52,763 nucleotides of DNA. It comes from Candidatus Hydrogenedentota bacterium (lineage in GTDB: Bacteria; Hydrogenedentota; Hydrogenedentia; Hydrogenedentales; JAEUWI01). This document shows, in pieces, positions 42,058 through 51,220 of this stretch. Within the stretch, counting starts at the first letter, position 1. Every line of letters starts with the position of its first letter. The position numbers and the translations under genes are program-made. Where the stretch lies: contig JACPGE010000009.1 in assembly GCA_016182605.1 (NCBI GenBank), positions 1 to 52,763 of the forward strand, read 5' to 3'. The notes beneath the pieces are model-generated. The model did not search any database. It saw only the letters and a list, made by a program, of their open reading frames with translations, and was not told where the DNA came from.

Positions 42058-43416
42058 CTACTTCAGCAAATCTTCGAGGGCGTTCCTCAGCACGGTCTCC
42101 ACGGCGGCGCTGGTGCGCGACACGTGCAATTCCGTTTCGTAGCCGCCTTCGGCATAGGCGATCTCGGTGCCAATGTAGCCGGGGCTGTAGTCGCCATAGG
42201 CTGCCATGCACACGTGACGGCCGGGGGCCATCTGTTGCGCCATGAGTTGGTATTCCACAAAGAGTTCCCCCGGCATGTGGAGAATGTCGACTCCGTTAAT
42301 GCGCAGCCGTGACAGGGGAATGCCCTTACCCGCCGCGTTCCGCTGGCGGAAGACCAGTTCCGTGGCCGCAGCCGTACGTTCGCCTGGCTTGGCGGCGGGA
42401 TCCTTTAACACAGTCTGTTCCCGGGCTTCGTCGATCTCTTCGCGGGCGGGAAGCGTAATGGGAAGCGACTTCCAATCCAGGGAGGCTTCGGTGAGCGGCT
42501 CTTTTTTTTGCGTGTCCCAGGCCAGCTTCATGCCGGCTTCCAGTTTCGCGGCGAGCACGGGCCGGTTCTCCGGTGCGCCATCGTTCCACTTGCCCGCGCC
42601 AATATTGCCGCCTGCGCCGTTGAAGTGCACGTGGAGTACGCCGGGCAGGGCGGCTTCACGCGCCTCGCGCGCCATGCCCACGAAATCCGGACTCACCTGG
42701 CCCTTCCCATAGAAACTCTGTGGATGGGTGGCGTAGTAGGTGAGCACGGCCACAGGGGTGTCCCCGTTCCAGAAGCTCACGAGCTGCACCTTGGGATCGA
42801 TGGTGCCCACGGGAAAGGCGCGCACGGCGGCGTCCGTGGTTGCGGTCCAGCGCACGTGGGCGACCCGGCCGTCATTACCCAGGATGCGGCGGTTGGAAGC
42901 CACCTCCTGTACTTCGCCACTGCCCGCGGCAATTGCGCTGACGGGTTGTTTTTCTGCGATGCTTGCCTTGACGGCGGCAGCGGTATGCTTGATTGCGGCA
43001 ACCGCGAAATCGACGTTGAAGGTCGTTCCGCCCAGACCGTATTCGGTGAGCACCGCGTCGGTGCTGAAATCGCAGACGGGCGTGTCGTGCGGGTGCAGGG
43101 CGTGGACGGCCACGCGATCCGGTGTGGTGCCCGCCGCATTGGCCAGTGCCTCGCGCCAGCGATCTTGGCCTTCGTTGGCGATGCCGATCCAGTCCACGGC
43201 GCAGAGCACAACGGGCTTTTGCGTTTCGGGGAACAGCACGATGCCACGTGCGGTTAGGGGGGCGAGGATTTCCGCGGCAGGCATGATGGCGCCGCTGCAC
43301 AAGGGCGTGCCCAGCGGTGGCGTCACGTCCGCCTTGAACGTCGCGATGGCGAGGCGATCGGCCGTAGCCAGTTGAGTCACGAGGAGCAGCGGGAAGATCG
43401 CCATCAAAAAACGCAT
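42058..43416 (-). CDS. secreted ceramidase-like protein (paralogue 3), diverged
   Basis: This 452-residue protein has a signal peptide (LMAIFPLLLVTQLATA). The fold resembles the neutral/alkaline ceramidase family: FKADVTPPLGTPL, YYATHPQSFYGKG and FNGAGGNIGAGKW. It differs from the other two paralogues in the first metal motif, which reads ALHPHDTPV instead of THTHxGP. This may change activity or abolish metal binding. The ATG follows GGAAGG. It lies 23 bp downstream of a TVP38/DedA-like gene on the same strand and is probably cotranscribed with it. Confidence 0.78.
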   Translation of the reverse strand: MRFLMAIFPLLLVTQLATADRLAIATFKADVTPPLGTPLCSGAIMPAAEILAPLTARGIVLFPETQKPVVLCAVDWIGIANEGQDRWREALANAAGTTPDRVAVHALHPHDTPVCDFSTDAVLTEYGLGGTTFNVDFAVAAIKHTAAAVKASIAEKQPVSAIAAGSGEVQEVASNRRILGNDGRVAHVRWTATTDAAVRAFPVGTIDPKVQLVSFWNGDTPVAVLTYYATHPQSFYGKGQVSPDFVGMAREAREAALPGVLHVHFNGAGGNIGAGKWNDGAPENRPVLAAKLEAGMKLAWDTQKKEPLTEASLDWKSLPITLPAREEIDEAREQTVLKDPAAKPGERTAAATELVFRQRNAAGKGIPLSRLRINGVDILHMPGELFVEYQLMAQQMAPGRHVCMAAYGDYSPGYIGTEIAYAEGGYETELHVSRTSAAVETVLRNALEDLLK

Positions 43417-43439
43417 GTTGAGTTTCCTTCCAGAGAGAA

Positions 43440-44180
43440 TCAGTTTCCGGGATTGGCCGCGCGCGGCCGCCGTTGAAGCCTGACCAGTATCCACACCACG
43501 ATGGCAAAGTACAATGCGCACGCCGCCACGAGAGGATAGACCAGTTGGGGGAAGAGTGTGAAGAGGGCGTCCGCGAGATAGCTTTGCAGCCAGCACTGCG
43601 GGGCCATGCCCAGGGCGGTGGCGAGGAGGACCTTCCAGGCCGCGATACCGGTGAAGCCGGCGGCATAGCTGACGAGGTCGGAGGAGGTCAGTGGATTGAT
43701 GCGCAGCCCGAGCACGATCCAGAAGCCGCCACGTTGCAACGGGGCTTCATAGGGGCCCAGTGCGTGGCGGAATCGCAGCCCGAAAGCCGTTTCTCCGAGC
43801 ACGCGCATGAGGGTCCAGGCGATGGCGGCCCCGATCACATTGCCGATGAGAGAATAGAGGCCGCCCAGCAGGCCGCCGAAGAGGAGTCCGCCCGGGGCGT
43901 AGAGCATGGCGCCGGGAATCGGCGCGACGGTGACTTCCACGACGACGAAAAGGATGTAGACGAGCGGCGCCCAGGGCCCCCATGCGAGGAAGAAATCCTG
44001 CAGGGCACGCACTTTCGTTTCTGCGGAGGCGCCGCCATCGAGGAGCACGGCAAAGATGCCGCCGGTGTACCAAGACCACGCCGCAACGGCGAGCAGGCTG
44101 CACAGAAAGAGTCCTGCGGCCAGTGCGGGGATGCGCATGCTGGCGTGGCGGGCTTCGGTATGGGGGAGAGGTTGGGTCAT
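43440..44180 (-). CDS. TVP38/TMEM64 (SNARE-associated, DedA-like) membrane protein
   Basis: This 246-residue protein has about five or six hydrophobic segments. The domain core is readable: PGAMLYAPGGLLFGGLLGGLYSLIGNVIGAAIAW, then a loop, then LRINPLTSSDLVSYAAGFTGI. The family is linked to lipid scrambling and envelope homeostasis. The ATG at 44180 is taken; an internal ATG about 40 bp further in (RIPALAAG) is possible. It sits upstream of the third ceramidase-like gene, and 88 bp separates it from a divergent secreted protein gene. Confidence 0.82.
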   Translation of the reverse strand: MTQPLPHTEARHASMRIPALAAGLFLCSLLAVAAWSWYTGGIFAVLLDGGASAETKVRALQDFFLAWGPWAPLVYILFVVVEVTVAPIPGAMLYAPGGLLFGGLLGGLYSLIGNVIGAAIAWTLMRVLGETAFGLRFRHALGPYEAPLQRGGFWIVLGLRINPLTSSDLVSYAAGFTGIAAWKVLLATALGMAPQCWLQSYLADALFTLFPQLVYPLVAACALYFAIVVWILVRLQRRPRAANPGN

Positions 44181-44268
44181 GGGCGCGGTATTCCCTTTGG
44201 AGCCGTGGAGTATAGTAGACTGCGTGTCCGCCGCGCGAGTTTGCGGGGTGTCCATACGGGGAGTTCAG

Positions 44269-45741
44269 ATGCGCATGAAGTGGAAGCCGCTGCCGATCGT
44301 ACTGATGCTGATGATGGGTGCGGGAATGCCGTGCCGGGGCGAAGCCTCCCCGTGGCCGCAGGGCATTCAGCAGGTGCTCGATCACACACCGTGGCTGACC
44401 TTTTCGCGCGGCAACACGCTTCCGCTCTATCTCTGGCCTGCGCGCAATCCAGGCACGTTGGATCGCGCGGTGCTGATCAAGCTGCTGACGGAATTGGACA
44501 GGCGCGGGATCGGACTGGTCTCGTCGTGGTTTCCCAACCAGGTGGAGGCGTCGCTCGAGACCGCACTGCCGGTGGCGCGGCTCCAGAAAGAATTGGGGCT
44601 TATGGTCAATATTGACGCCACGTCGATGCTCTACAGTTTTTTTGATGGGAGCGAAGAGACGGCGCATCTCGACGCCACGGGCAAACCCTTTTTCGACGAT
44701 ACCTTCGGCAGTGCCAACATGGGCTGCCCTTTCCGGCTGGAGCAGCGCATCGCGCCGATGAAGGCGCGCTTGCAGGCCGTCATCGATGTATACAAGAAGG
44801 AGGCGTTGCCGGTAGATTTTGTGTTTGCCGATTGGGAGGTCGATGGTCCCATCGAGTGGAACGAAAGCTGGAAGGCGTCGCAGCGCTGCACGGTCTGTCT
44901 GGAACACCTGAAGGGCGCGCCGTTTGAGGGATATCAACAAGCCCTGCGCGCCATTCGGAGCCGGCTGCAACGCGTCGTATACGCCGAGCCGATGCGCGCG
45001 GCATTTCCCAAAACGCTTGTCGGCAATTACGCCGTCTATCCGCACGACGGATACCGCTACTGGTACGACTACTTTGAGAAGTATGTGGAGGGACAGCCCG
45101 CACGGATGGAAGGCCATGCGCGGTACCGTCCTTGGGCGCACGAGTTTGAGGACACGGGATACACCTTCGCCATGCCGGTGGTTTATCCCTGGTCGTGGAC
45201 CTGGAACTGGTACGATTTCGAGCAAGGGGACTACCGCTGGTTTTATAACGGCCTGCTGGTGGCCTCCAATGCCGGGAAGCATACGCCCGCGGAGACGCCC
45301 ATCATTTCGTTTGTCCATTATCACACGGTGGACGTGGGATTGAGCGAGCGGCTTGCGGGCCCGCCCGAGAAGGCCGGGAAGGCGCGGCAGATGTCGGAGT
45401 TTGCGTATCGGGAATTGTTGTGGCACCTGCTCTTGCGCGGCACGGACACCTTCTTCCTCTGGTGCACGGAGGAGGAGAATGTGAAGGAGATCGAACTGCT
45501 CTTTCCCGTCTATGCGGCGTCCCGGCAGTTTGGTCCCTTTTGGGAGAAGGGCACGCCCATCACCTTCGAGGTGCCGAAAGAGCCGGGTACGGTGATATCG
45601 GGTCTCCGGCTGGATCGGTCCGTGTTGATCCGGCGTACAGACTTCACGGGGAACGCCGGACCTGTTTCCATCGTTATAGAGGGTCAGGAGGTGGCGGTGC
45701 CGGCGCATCCCGGCGAGACGCAGATCATCACATTGAAATAG
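44269..45741 (+). CDS. secreted protein of unknown function, TIM-barrel-like
   Basis: This 490-residue protein has a signal peptide (LPIVLMLMMGAGMPCRGEA). It contains patterns typical of glycosidase-like barrels (GLMVNIDATSML, PVDFVFADWEVDGPIEW, AMPVVYPWSWTWNWYDF, DTFFLWCTEEENVKEIELL), rich in Trp and acidic residues, and a short beta domain at the end. FADWEVDGP could hold catalytic acids. I do not recognise a named family. The ATG at 44269 follows GGGGAG; the ATG at 44275 is nearly as good. The TMTC-like gene follows after 93 bp. Confidence 0.75.
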   Translation: MRMKWKPLPIVLMLMMGAGMPCRGEASPWPQGIQQVLDHTPWLTFSRGNTLPLYLWPARNPGTLDRAVLIKLLTELDRRGIGLVSSWFPNQVEASLETALPVARLQKELGLMVNIDATSMLYSFFDGSEETAHLDATGKPFFDDTFGSANMGCPFRLEQRIAPMKARLQAVIDVYKKEALPVDFVFADWEVDGPIEWNESWKASQRCTVCLEHLKGAPFEGYQQALRAIRSRLQRVVYAEPMRAAFPKTLVGNYAVYPHDGYRYWYDYFEKYVEGQPARMEGHARYRPWAHEFEDTGYTFAMPVVYPWSWTWNWYDFEQGDYRWFYNGLLVASNAGKHTPAETPIISFVHYHTVDVGLSERLAGPPEKAGKARQMSEFAYRELLWHLLLRGTDTFFLWCTEEENVKEIELLFPVYAASRQFGPFWEKGTPITFEVPKEPGTVISGLRLDRSVLIRRTDFTGNAGPVSIVIEGQEVAVPAHPGETQIITLK

Positions 45742-45834
45742 CGGGATTGATAGGAGGCGCTGTAACTTGAAGCGCCTCGGGCGTCGCGGCTAGGCTATAG
45801 GCCGTTCAACCGGCGCCCAATCTGGAAAGAGACC

Positions 45835-47532
45835 ATGAGCAGCAAGGCCGTTACCCTACTTATTGCCACGATGATTGTACTTTGCGGCGTAATCGTCTAC
45901 GCCAACACCCTTGACGGGGAGTGGGTGTGGGACGATGCGTCCTCGGTTTTGCTGCACAAGGACGTTCAGAATCCGGCTTCCTTACTTGAACTCTTCAAGA
46001 AGGACCAGCATGCGTTCGGGCGGGGCGCGGGTAATTTCTACCGGCCAATGGTCTCCGTGACCTTCATGGCGGATTATGCGCTTACGCCGAAACCGGCAGA
46101 CACCTCACCCAGCGTGTTGGCGCGCGAACTTCCTCCCTTCTATTTTCACCTCTCCAATATGGCGTGGCACATTGCCGCGGCGCTGAGTCTTTTTGCATTG
46201 CTGCGGCTCCTGGGTGCTCCGGTGTGGGTGCAGGCAGCCGCGTGCCTCGTTTTTGTGGTGCATCCGCTTCACACGGAAGCCGTGGCCTATATCAGTGGCC
46301 GGGCGGACATGCTCTCTGCGACTTTTCTTTTTCTGGGGCTCTATTGCGCCCTTCAAGACGGAACGGCCGGGCGCCGCGCGCTGTACTGGTCTGCATCGGC
46401 CCTCTGTTTTGTGCTGGGGCTGTTGAGCAAAGAATCTAGCCTGATATTCCCGCTGTTGCTGGCCGCGCTGATTGCGTTGCGCCCGCTTCCGGGAAATGTG
46501 AGCGGCATTGCGGCAAAGCGCGCCTACTATTTTCCGCGCCTGGCGCCGCTCGCCATGGCACTGGGCGTGCTTGTGGTCTATGCACTGCTGCGCAGTTCCG
46601 TGCTGCAATTCGCCACGCCGCAGGAAAGCGCATCGAGCGCCTTCGGGACGCGGTTCGTGGAAACAGGTCAGGCCTTCTGGTTCTACATGGTGCGCCTCTT
46701 CTATCCCGTGCACCTGCACATGGAGCAGACACTGAGTGGTGTCTCCGGACTGACCGCGTTGCTAGGATATGCCTGTCTGGGACTCATAGCCGCAGCGCTT
46801 GTGGTGTCCCGTCTTATGGGGCAGCACCGGGTGGCGATGGGGCTGGGCTGGTTCATCCTTACGTGGCTTCCGATATCCGGGCTTTTCCCGCTGAATGCGC
46901 CGATGGCAGAACACTGGATGTATGTGCCCATGGCGGGTTTCTGGTGGGCAGTGGCCGAGGTGGTGTATGCCGCGGTACCGGAAGGCGCTGCCGCCGTGCG
47001 CAATGGGGTGGTCTACGTGTTTGTGCTGCTGCTGATGGCGCTTGGCGCGGCGCGAAACCAGGACTGGCATTCCAATGAGCGGCTCTACGAAGCGACACTC
47101 CGGGAGAATCCGCACACGACCCGCGTGCGTTACAATTTGGCGGTGACGCATCAGGATATCAGCGGGAATGCAGCGGGGGCGCGGCGGAACTTCGAGGCGT
47201 TGCTAGACGTCTACGCGCAGCAGAAGGCGGGCCGCGGCGAGGAGGGTATGCTCCTTCTGGAAGAGATCGATGTGCACCGGAGCCTGGCCCACATCGCGAT
47301 GGCGGAAGACGACTTCGCCACGGCCTTGAAGCATCTCATGCCACTGGTGCGGCTGCCGGAATCGGACCAGAACCGCCCGGAACTTGCGCGCGACACGATG
47401 GACGCGGGCAAGTGCTTTCTGGCGCTGGGGGACGTGACGTCGGCCGATCAGGCCTTTGGGCGCGCCGCGCAACTCGTTCCCGAAACACGGATGTACACGC
47501 TGGACCTCTTAAAAGGCGCCCCCATCGACTGA
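45835..47532 (+). CDS. TMTC-like polytopic membrane protein with TPR tail
   Basis: This 565-residue protein resembles TMTC/DUF1736 proteins, which in eukaryotes are O-mannosyltransferases. Blocks in order: GEWVWDDASSVLLH, GNFYRPMVSVTF, VHPLHTEAVAYISGRADMLSA, LGLLSKESSLIFPLLL and LNAPMAEHWMYVPMAGF. About ten membrane spans are visible, followed by tetratricopeptide-like helices (about 420-560). The DD and HPLHTE residues match the GT-C catalytic region. It may glycosylate exported proteins. The ATG follows TGGAAAGAGACC. The adjacent secreted protein gene may be a partner. Confidence 0.82.
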   Translation: MSSKAVTLLIATMIVLCGVIVYANTLDGEWVWDDASSVLLHKDVQNPASLLELFKKDQHAFGRGAGNFYRPMVSVTFMADYALTPKPADTSPSVLARELPPFYFHLSNMAWHIAAALSLFALLRLLGAPVWVQAAACLVFVVHPLHTEAVAYISGRADMLSATFLFLGLYCALQDGTAGRRALYWSASALCFVLGLLSKESSLIFPLLLAALIALRPLPGNVSGIAAKRAYYFPRLAPLAMALGVLVVYALLRSSVLQFATPQESASSAFGTRFVETGQAFWFYMVRLFYPVHLHMEQTLSGVSGLTALLGYACLGLIAAALVVSRLMGQHRVAMGLGWFILTWLPISGLFPLNAPMAEHWMYVPMAGFWWAVAEVVYAAVPEGAAAVRNGVVYVFVLLLMALGAARNQDWHSNERLYEATLRENPHTTRVRYNLAVTHQDISGNAAGARRNFEALLDVYAQQKAGRGEEGMLLLEEIDVHRSLAHIAMAEDDFATALKHLMPLVRLPESDQNRPELARDTMDAGKCFLALGDVTSADQAFGRAAQLVPETRMYTLDLLKGAPID

Positions 47533-47563
47533 TGCGGGCGGATTCAATGGCGGGCGCGAAGCG

Positions 47564-48115
47564 TCATCCGGGCTCTTGCAGGCAGACATCCTGATTGGAC
47601 ACGAAGGACATGTGGGTCACCACACCATCGCTTATGCCAAAGCGCGCGCCAATCGTGTAGTACTGCATGGACCGGAAACCATTGAGCAGGGACGTTTCAT
47701 GTTCCGGTTCGCCATAGGCCGCCACGACCTCGGATGCGGTAGAGCCCAACTGGATCCCTTCCGCCGTGCGGAGATGAATATGAGCATGGGCAGCCGTTGG
47801 TATCGCACTGAGATTCACGGCGCGCAGATGTTTCCGGGACGGGCAATAGACGGCGGAAAAGCCGTGGGCGCGGTATTCCAGGGTGGCGCCGTAGTCCCGT
47901 TCGGGCAGACCCAATTCCTGGATCAGGGTATCTTTCGAGGCGCCAAACGGCAGCGACTCGATTCCCTGAGCGGGAACCATGACGAGATCGGAAAGTGCGA
48001 CCGCCTCGGGATCGCCGATGCGCGGACTGGCCTCGGTTCGGGCACAGCCCGTCAGGGATGCGCCGATGAGCGCCACGAGGGCGGCAGCACCGGCAGAGCG
48101 ATAGGGAAACTTCAT
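47564..48115 (-). CDS. hypothetical lipoprotein with two BamE/SmpA-like repeats
   Basis: This 183-residue protein has a lipoprotein signal (AALVALIGASLTGC). Two similar segments follow: GIESLPFGASKDTLIQELGLPERD and then GIQLGSTASEVVAAYGEPEHE. The pattern of a short strand, a G-S/T-x-x-x-V helix and a G-x-P turn is like that of the small BamE-type fold. Function unknown. It converges with the TMTC-like gene, with 31 bp between the stops. Confidence 0.7.
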   Translation of the reverse strand: MKFPYRSAGAAALVALIGASLTGCARTEASPRIGDPEAVALSDLVMVPAQGIESLPFGASKDTLIQELGLPERDYGATLEYRAHGFSAVYCPSRKHLRAVNLSAIPTAAHAHIHLRTAEGIQLGSTASEVVAAYGEPEHETSLLNGFRSMQYYTIGARFGISDGVVTHMSFVSNQDVCLQEPG

Positions 48116-48415
48116 GGTACGACCTCCAGCTTACGACAACGGTTTAGAACGAGCGCAGATAGAACACACACGTTGGCCGAAGCTGGTCGCGATTCAATTT
48201 CACAGGCAGTGTACCATGTGGAAGTTTCTGGCGCAACAACAACTATAAAATCCAGCTATTATTTCGGCGAAAATACCATAAATTAAGCATTATGATAATG
48301 TTCGCCATACGAAATGGTATGATGGGTTGCTGCGACTGAAGCGGCCGGGAGGCCTCTCGCAGTTTCCTCTGGCGGACGCCAAGCGCGCCACGGCCATAAA
48401 GAACCCGCTTCGAGG
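48116..48415. other. AT-rich spacer with nested inverted repeats
   Basis: No gene in these 300 bp. A 13-bp palindrome CATTAT-G-ATAATG (48288-48300) lies inside a GGCGAA/TTCGCC pair (48266-48271 and 48301-48306). An ATACCAT/ATGGTAT pair (48273-48279 and 48314-48320) overlaps it. It may hold the promoter or operator for the minus-strand lipoprotein gene. Confidence 0.45.
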
Positions 48416-51220
48416 TTATTCGGAGGCGGTTTCCGCCGCTTGCGGGGTGGGAGGTACGGCCACCGGTGTGGCTGACGCAGCGGCACGGGGGATGGGCACA
48501 AAACGATCCTGGGCCGGCCGGGGTTGCCACGCATTCTGCGCGATTTCCAGGGGAAGGTAGTCGCCATCGACGAGCCCGCCCTTGTTCAGGGTGAGGCGAT
48601 AGATACGGCTGATGCGCGTGGGGGGGCGGGACCACTGATCAAAGACAAAGTTCCCCATGCTGTAGATGATAAGCCCGTTCTTGTACCACTCCGCTTCCTG
48701 CAACACGTGGGGGTGGTGTCCGGCGACGACGCTCACGCCTTGATCGATGAGGAAGCGCCCGAGTTGCTGTTGCCGGCCGTCGGGGTTGGCGTTGTATTCG
48801 ATACCCCAATGGAGGGAAACGACGATGACGTCGCATTGGCCCTTGAGCGCGGCGATATCCCGGGCGATGTCTTCGTCGACGGCTTTGGCGGGGCCGGTTT
48901 CGAAGGCGTCGAATTCTTTGGCATAGGCGTAGGGCGTTTTGTGATCGGCGTAGGCGAGGAAGGCGACGCGGATGCCGTTCGGCGTGAGGATGACGGGTTT
49001 CTGCGGCGCGTTCCGGGTGACGACGCCCAGGACGCCGATGGCGTTTTTCTGGAGGATCTCCACGGTGTCTTGCAGGGCGATGGGGCCATAGTCGAGCACG
49101 TGGTTGTTCGCGAGGGAGACCAGATCGAAGCCGCTATGCGTGATGCCTTCGATACTTTCCGGGGGCGCATTGAAGAGATATTTCTTGTTGTTGATGGCGG
49201 CGCCGCGGCCGGAGATGGGGCACTCGAGATTGCCGAACGCGATCTCTGCCTGTGTGAGTATTTCCGCAGTTTCCGCGAAGGGATACGTGAAATCGCGGCC
49301 ATTCTCCTTCACGCTTTTTGCAACATTGCGGGAAAGCATGATGTCGCCCACGAGCATGAGGGAGATGCCCTCCTTCGCGGGGGGCACGGTCACCTTGACG
49401 GAGGATACGGGGGCGGCGGGGACTTCCGGGGCGCCGTCGCCGACAGTTTCCATGGGGCCATCGGGTTCGTTGTCACGATCGGTATCGCGCTCTTGGGCGG
49501 GGGCTTTTCGCGTAACGGCCTGGCGCGTGGCGGGGTCCTCTGCGGGGGCATCCTCCGCCAGGAAGGCGGCGCCGATGCGGAAGAGAAGAAGCACCAGGGC
49601 ACCGGCAGCGATGGCATAGAAGAGGGCGGGCTTTCTGGAGAGGGATTGAACGCGAAGCAGTACGCCATCGGTTACGAGGCCCGGACTGACGAGGGCACCG
49701 CAGAAGACGAGATACATGCAGGAGAGGTAGAAGCAGAGGGGAAAATCCAGGGCGAGTTTCAGGTGAAGCACGTAGGTGAATACGGAGTAGGAGAAGAAGA
49801 GGGCCGCCCCGGCCGCGTACCAGGGCTTCTCCAAGTGGCCGAGAAAAAGCATCATCGGCACGATGAGCAGGACGTAGTAGTAGAAGGTGGGCGCGGTGAG
49901 GAAGAAGGCGGGAACGAAACCTAGGGCGATGGTCTCCCAGGGTTTCATGCGCCTGGCGGCGGCGAAAGTGATGGCGAGCATGGCGAGTTGCAGGAGGTAC
50001 CAGCCGGCGGATTTCGCCTTGAAGGCTTCCACCTTGGCGCCGAAGGACTCGTAGGGCCACAGGTAGATGTATTTGAAGCCGACGCGCGTGGTGGAGATGT
50101 CGTTGTTGTGGACGCCAATCTTGGACTGGTACTCCTGGAAGAGTTCCGTGCCGTGGTCGAGAAAGGTGAGGGAAACCAGTGCAAGGCCCACGGCGGCGAA
50201 GACGGCGAAGAACTGGAAGTAATTCCGGTTGACCTTCCGCGTTTCGTAGAGTTCCCAGAGCCCCTTCGCGCCCAGCCCAAAGACGAAAACGAGAGGAAAG
50301 ATGCGGGCACTTGCGGAGTAGGCGAGCACGGCGCCCGCGCTTTTGTAGCGCTCTTTTTTCAGCAGGCAGAGCCCGAGCACCAGTCCGAGCACCCAGTCCA
50401 TGCGCATGAGTGCGCCCTTGATGTGCACAAAGCTCATGACGAAATTGGTACCGAAGAAACACACGGCCAGCAGCATCACTTCGAGACCGAAGGCCCACCA
50501 GATACCGGCGAACATGATCGCGAGGAGTATGGGGTCGACAGCCACGAGAAATCGCATGCCCCAATCGTTGCCGGTGGAGATGCGGTTGGTGAGAAAACCG
50601 GCGACCATCGTCCAGACGGGCGTGCCGTTGTAGCCCTTGTCTTGCAGCATCTGCTGCCATTTTGCCTTGGGGACGCGCCCCTGAAACCAGGTGATGTCTC
50701 TCTTGAAGTCTTCCCAGCGCTCCGGGGAGAAATGCGCCTTGATCGCGTCTTTCTGGGCGAGCACCTGCGCCACGGGGGTGTAGCCGTGGGTTTCCAGATT
50801 GCGGATGCGCTGTTTGGGGTCGAAGAGTTTCTTCCCCTCGAAGTCCGCGACAAGCGAGGCGGCGTATTGGTTGTGGTAGCCGACTTCGGGGGCGTACTTC
50901 GTGCCGATGTAATAGTGGTAGAAGTCGTGGGGGTTCATGTACTGGCCATAGCGGAGGTAACCGAATTCGAAATAGGCCATGGTGGAAACGAGGGCGACTA
51001 CGCCCAGGACGACGCGAAAGAGCATTTTGCCGGAGGGGATTTGGTGGCGTAGGCGCATGCCATAGAGGAGCGCCAGCGCGAGCGCGCCCTCGGCGAGCAG
51101 GGCTTTGACGATTTCGCGGGAAGTGGTGGTATCCAACACGGGTGTAATGCCTCGCGAAGGGTCCAGTAGCGGACCGGTTGTGACTGCGGCGGAGCCAAAG
51201 ACGCGGGCCATGATACACAT
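48416..51220 (-). CDS. polytopic membrane protein fused to a CapA-type metallophosphatase domain
   Basis: This is a 934-residue protein. Residues 1-560 contain about twelve membrane spans with GT-C/GT87-like character (HDFYHYYIGTKYAPEVGYHNQ, WAFGLEVMLLAV, LVLGLCLLKKERY). An acidic linker (AEDAPAEDPATRQ...) leads to a C-terminal CapA/PGA_cap domain (about 630-900): LMLVGDIMLSRNV, GNLECPISG, LANNHVLDYG, VSLHWGIEY, GHHPHVLQ and YSMGNFVFDQ. CapA domains take part in poly-gamma-glutamate or other polymer export. The ATG at 51220 has no Shine-Dalgarno sequence; the ATG at 51211 is possible. It may assemble an extracellular polymer; the fused order is unusual to me. Confidence 0.83.
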   Translation of the reverse strand: MCIMARVFGSAAVTTGPLLDPSRGITPVLDTTTSREIVKALLAEGALALALLYGMRLRHQIPSGKMLFRVVLGVVALVSTMAYFEFGYLRYGQYMNPHDFYHYYIGTKYAPEVGYHNQYAASLVADFEGKKLFDPKQRIRNLETHGYTPVAQVLAQKDAIKAHFSPERWEDFKRDITWFQGRVPKAKWQQMLQDKGYNGTPVWTMVAGFLTNRISTGNDWGMRFLVAVDPILLAIMFAGIWWAFGLEVMLLAVCFFGTNFVMSFVHIKGALMRMDWVLGLVLGLCLLKKERYKSAGAVLAYSASARIFPLVFVFGLGAKGLWELYETRKVNRNYFQFFAVFAAVGLALVSLTFLDHGTELFQEYQSKIGVHNNDISTTRVGFKYIYLWPYESFGAKVEAFKAKSAGWYLLQLAMLAITFAAARRMKPWETIALGFVPAFFLTAPTFYYYVLLIVPMMLFLGHLEKPWYAAGAALFFSYSVFTYVLHLKLALDFPLCFYLSCMYLVFCGALVSPGLVTDGVLLRVQSLSRKPALFYAIAAGALVLLLFRIGAAFLAEDAPAEDPATRQAVTRKAPAQERDTDRDNEPDGPMETVGDGAPEVPAAPVSSVKVTVPPAKEGISLMLVGDIMLSRNVAKSVKENGRDFTYPFAETAEILTQAEIAFGNLECPISGRGAAINNKKYLFNAPPESIEGITHSGFDLVSLANNHVLDYGPIALQDTVEILQKNAIGVLGVVTRNAPQKPVILTPNGIRVAFLAYADHKTPYAYAKEFDAFETGPAKAVDEDIARDIAALKGQCDVIVVSLHWGIEYNANPDGRQQQLGRFLIDQGVSVVAGHHPHVLQEAEWYKNGLIIYSMGNFVFDQWSRPPTRISRIYRLTLNKGGLVDGDYLPLEIAQNAWQPRPAQDRFVPIPRAAASATPVAVPPTPQAAETASE

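Noticed and set aside
43747-45708. 653-residue minus-strand open frame
   Set aside because: It overlaps the secreted protein and TVP38-like genes in other frames; its composition is Arg/His/Pro-rich, typical of antisense shadow in GC-rich DNA.
48560-49924. Glycine/glutamate-rich plus-strand open frame
   Set aside because: Antisense to the CapA fusion gene; low-complexity composition and no motifs.
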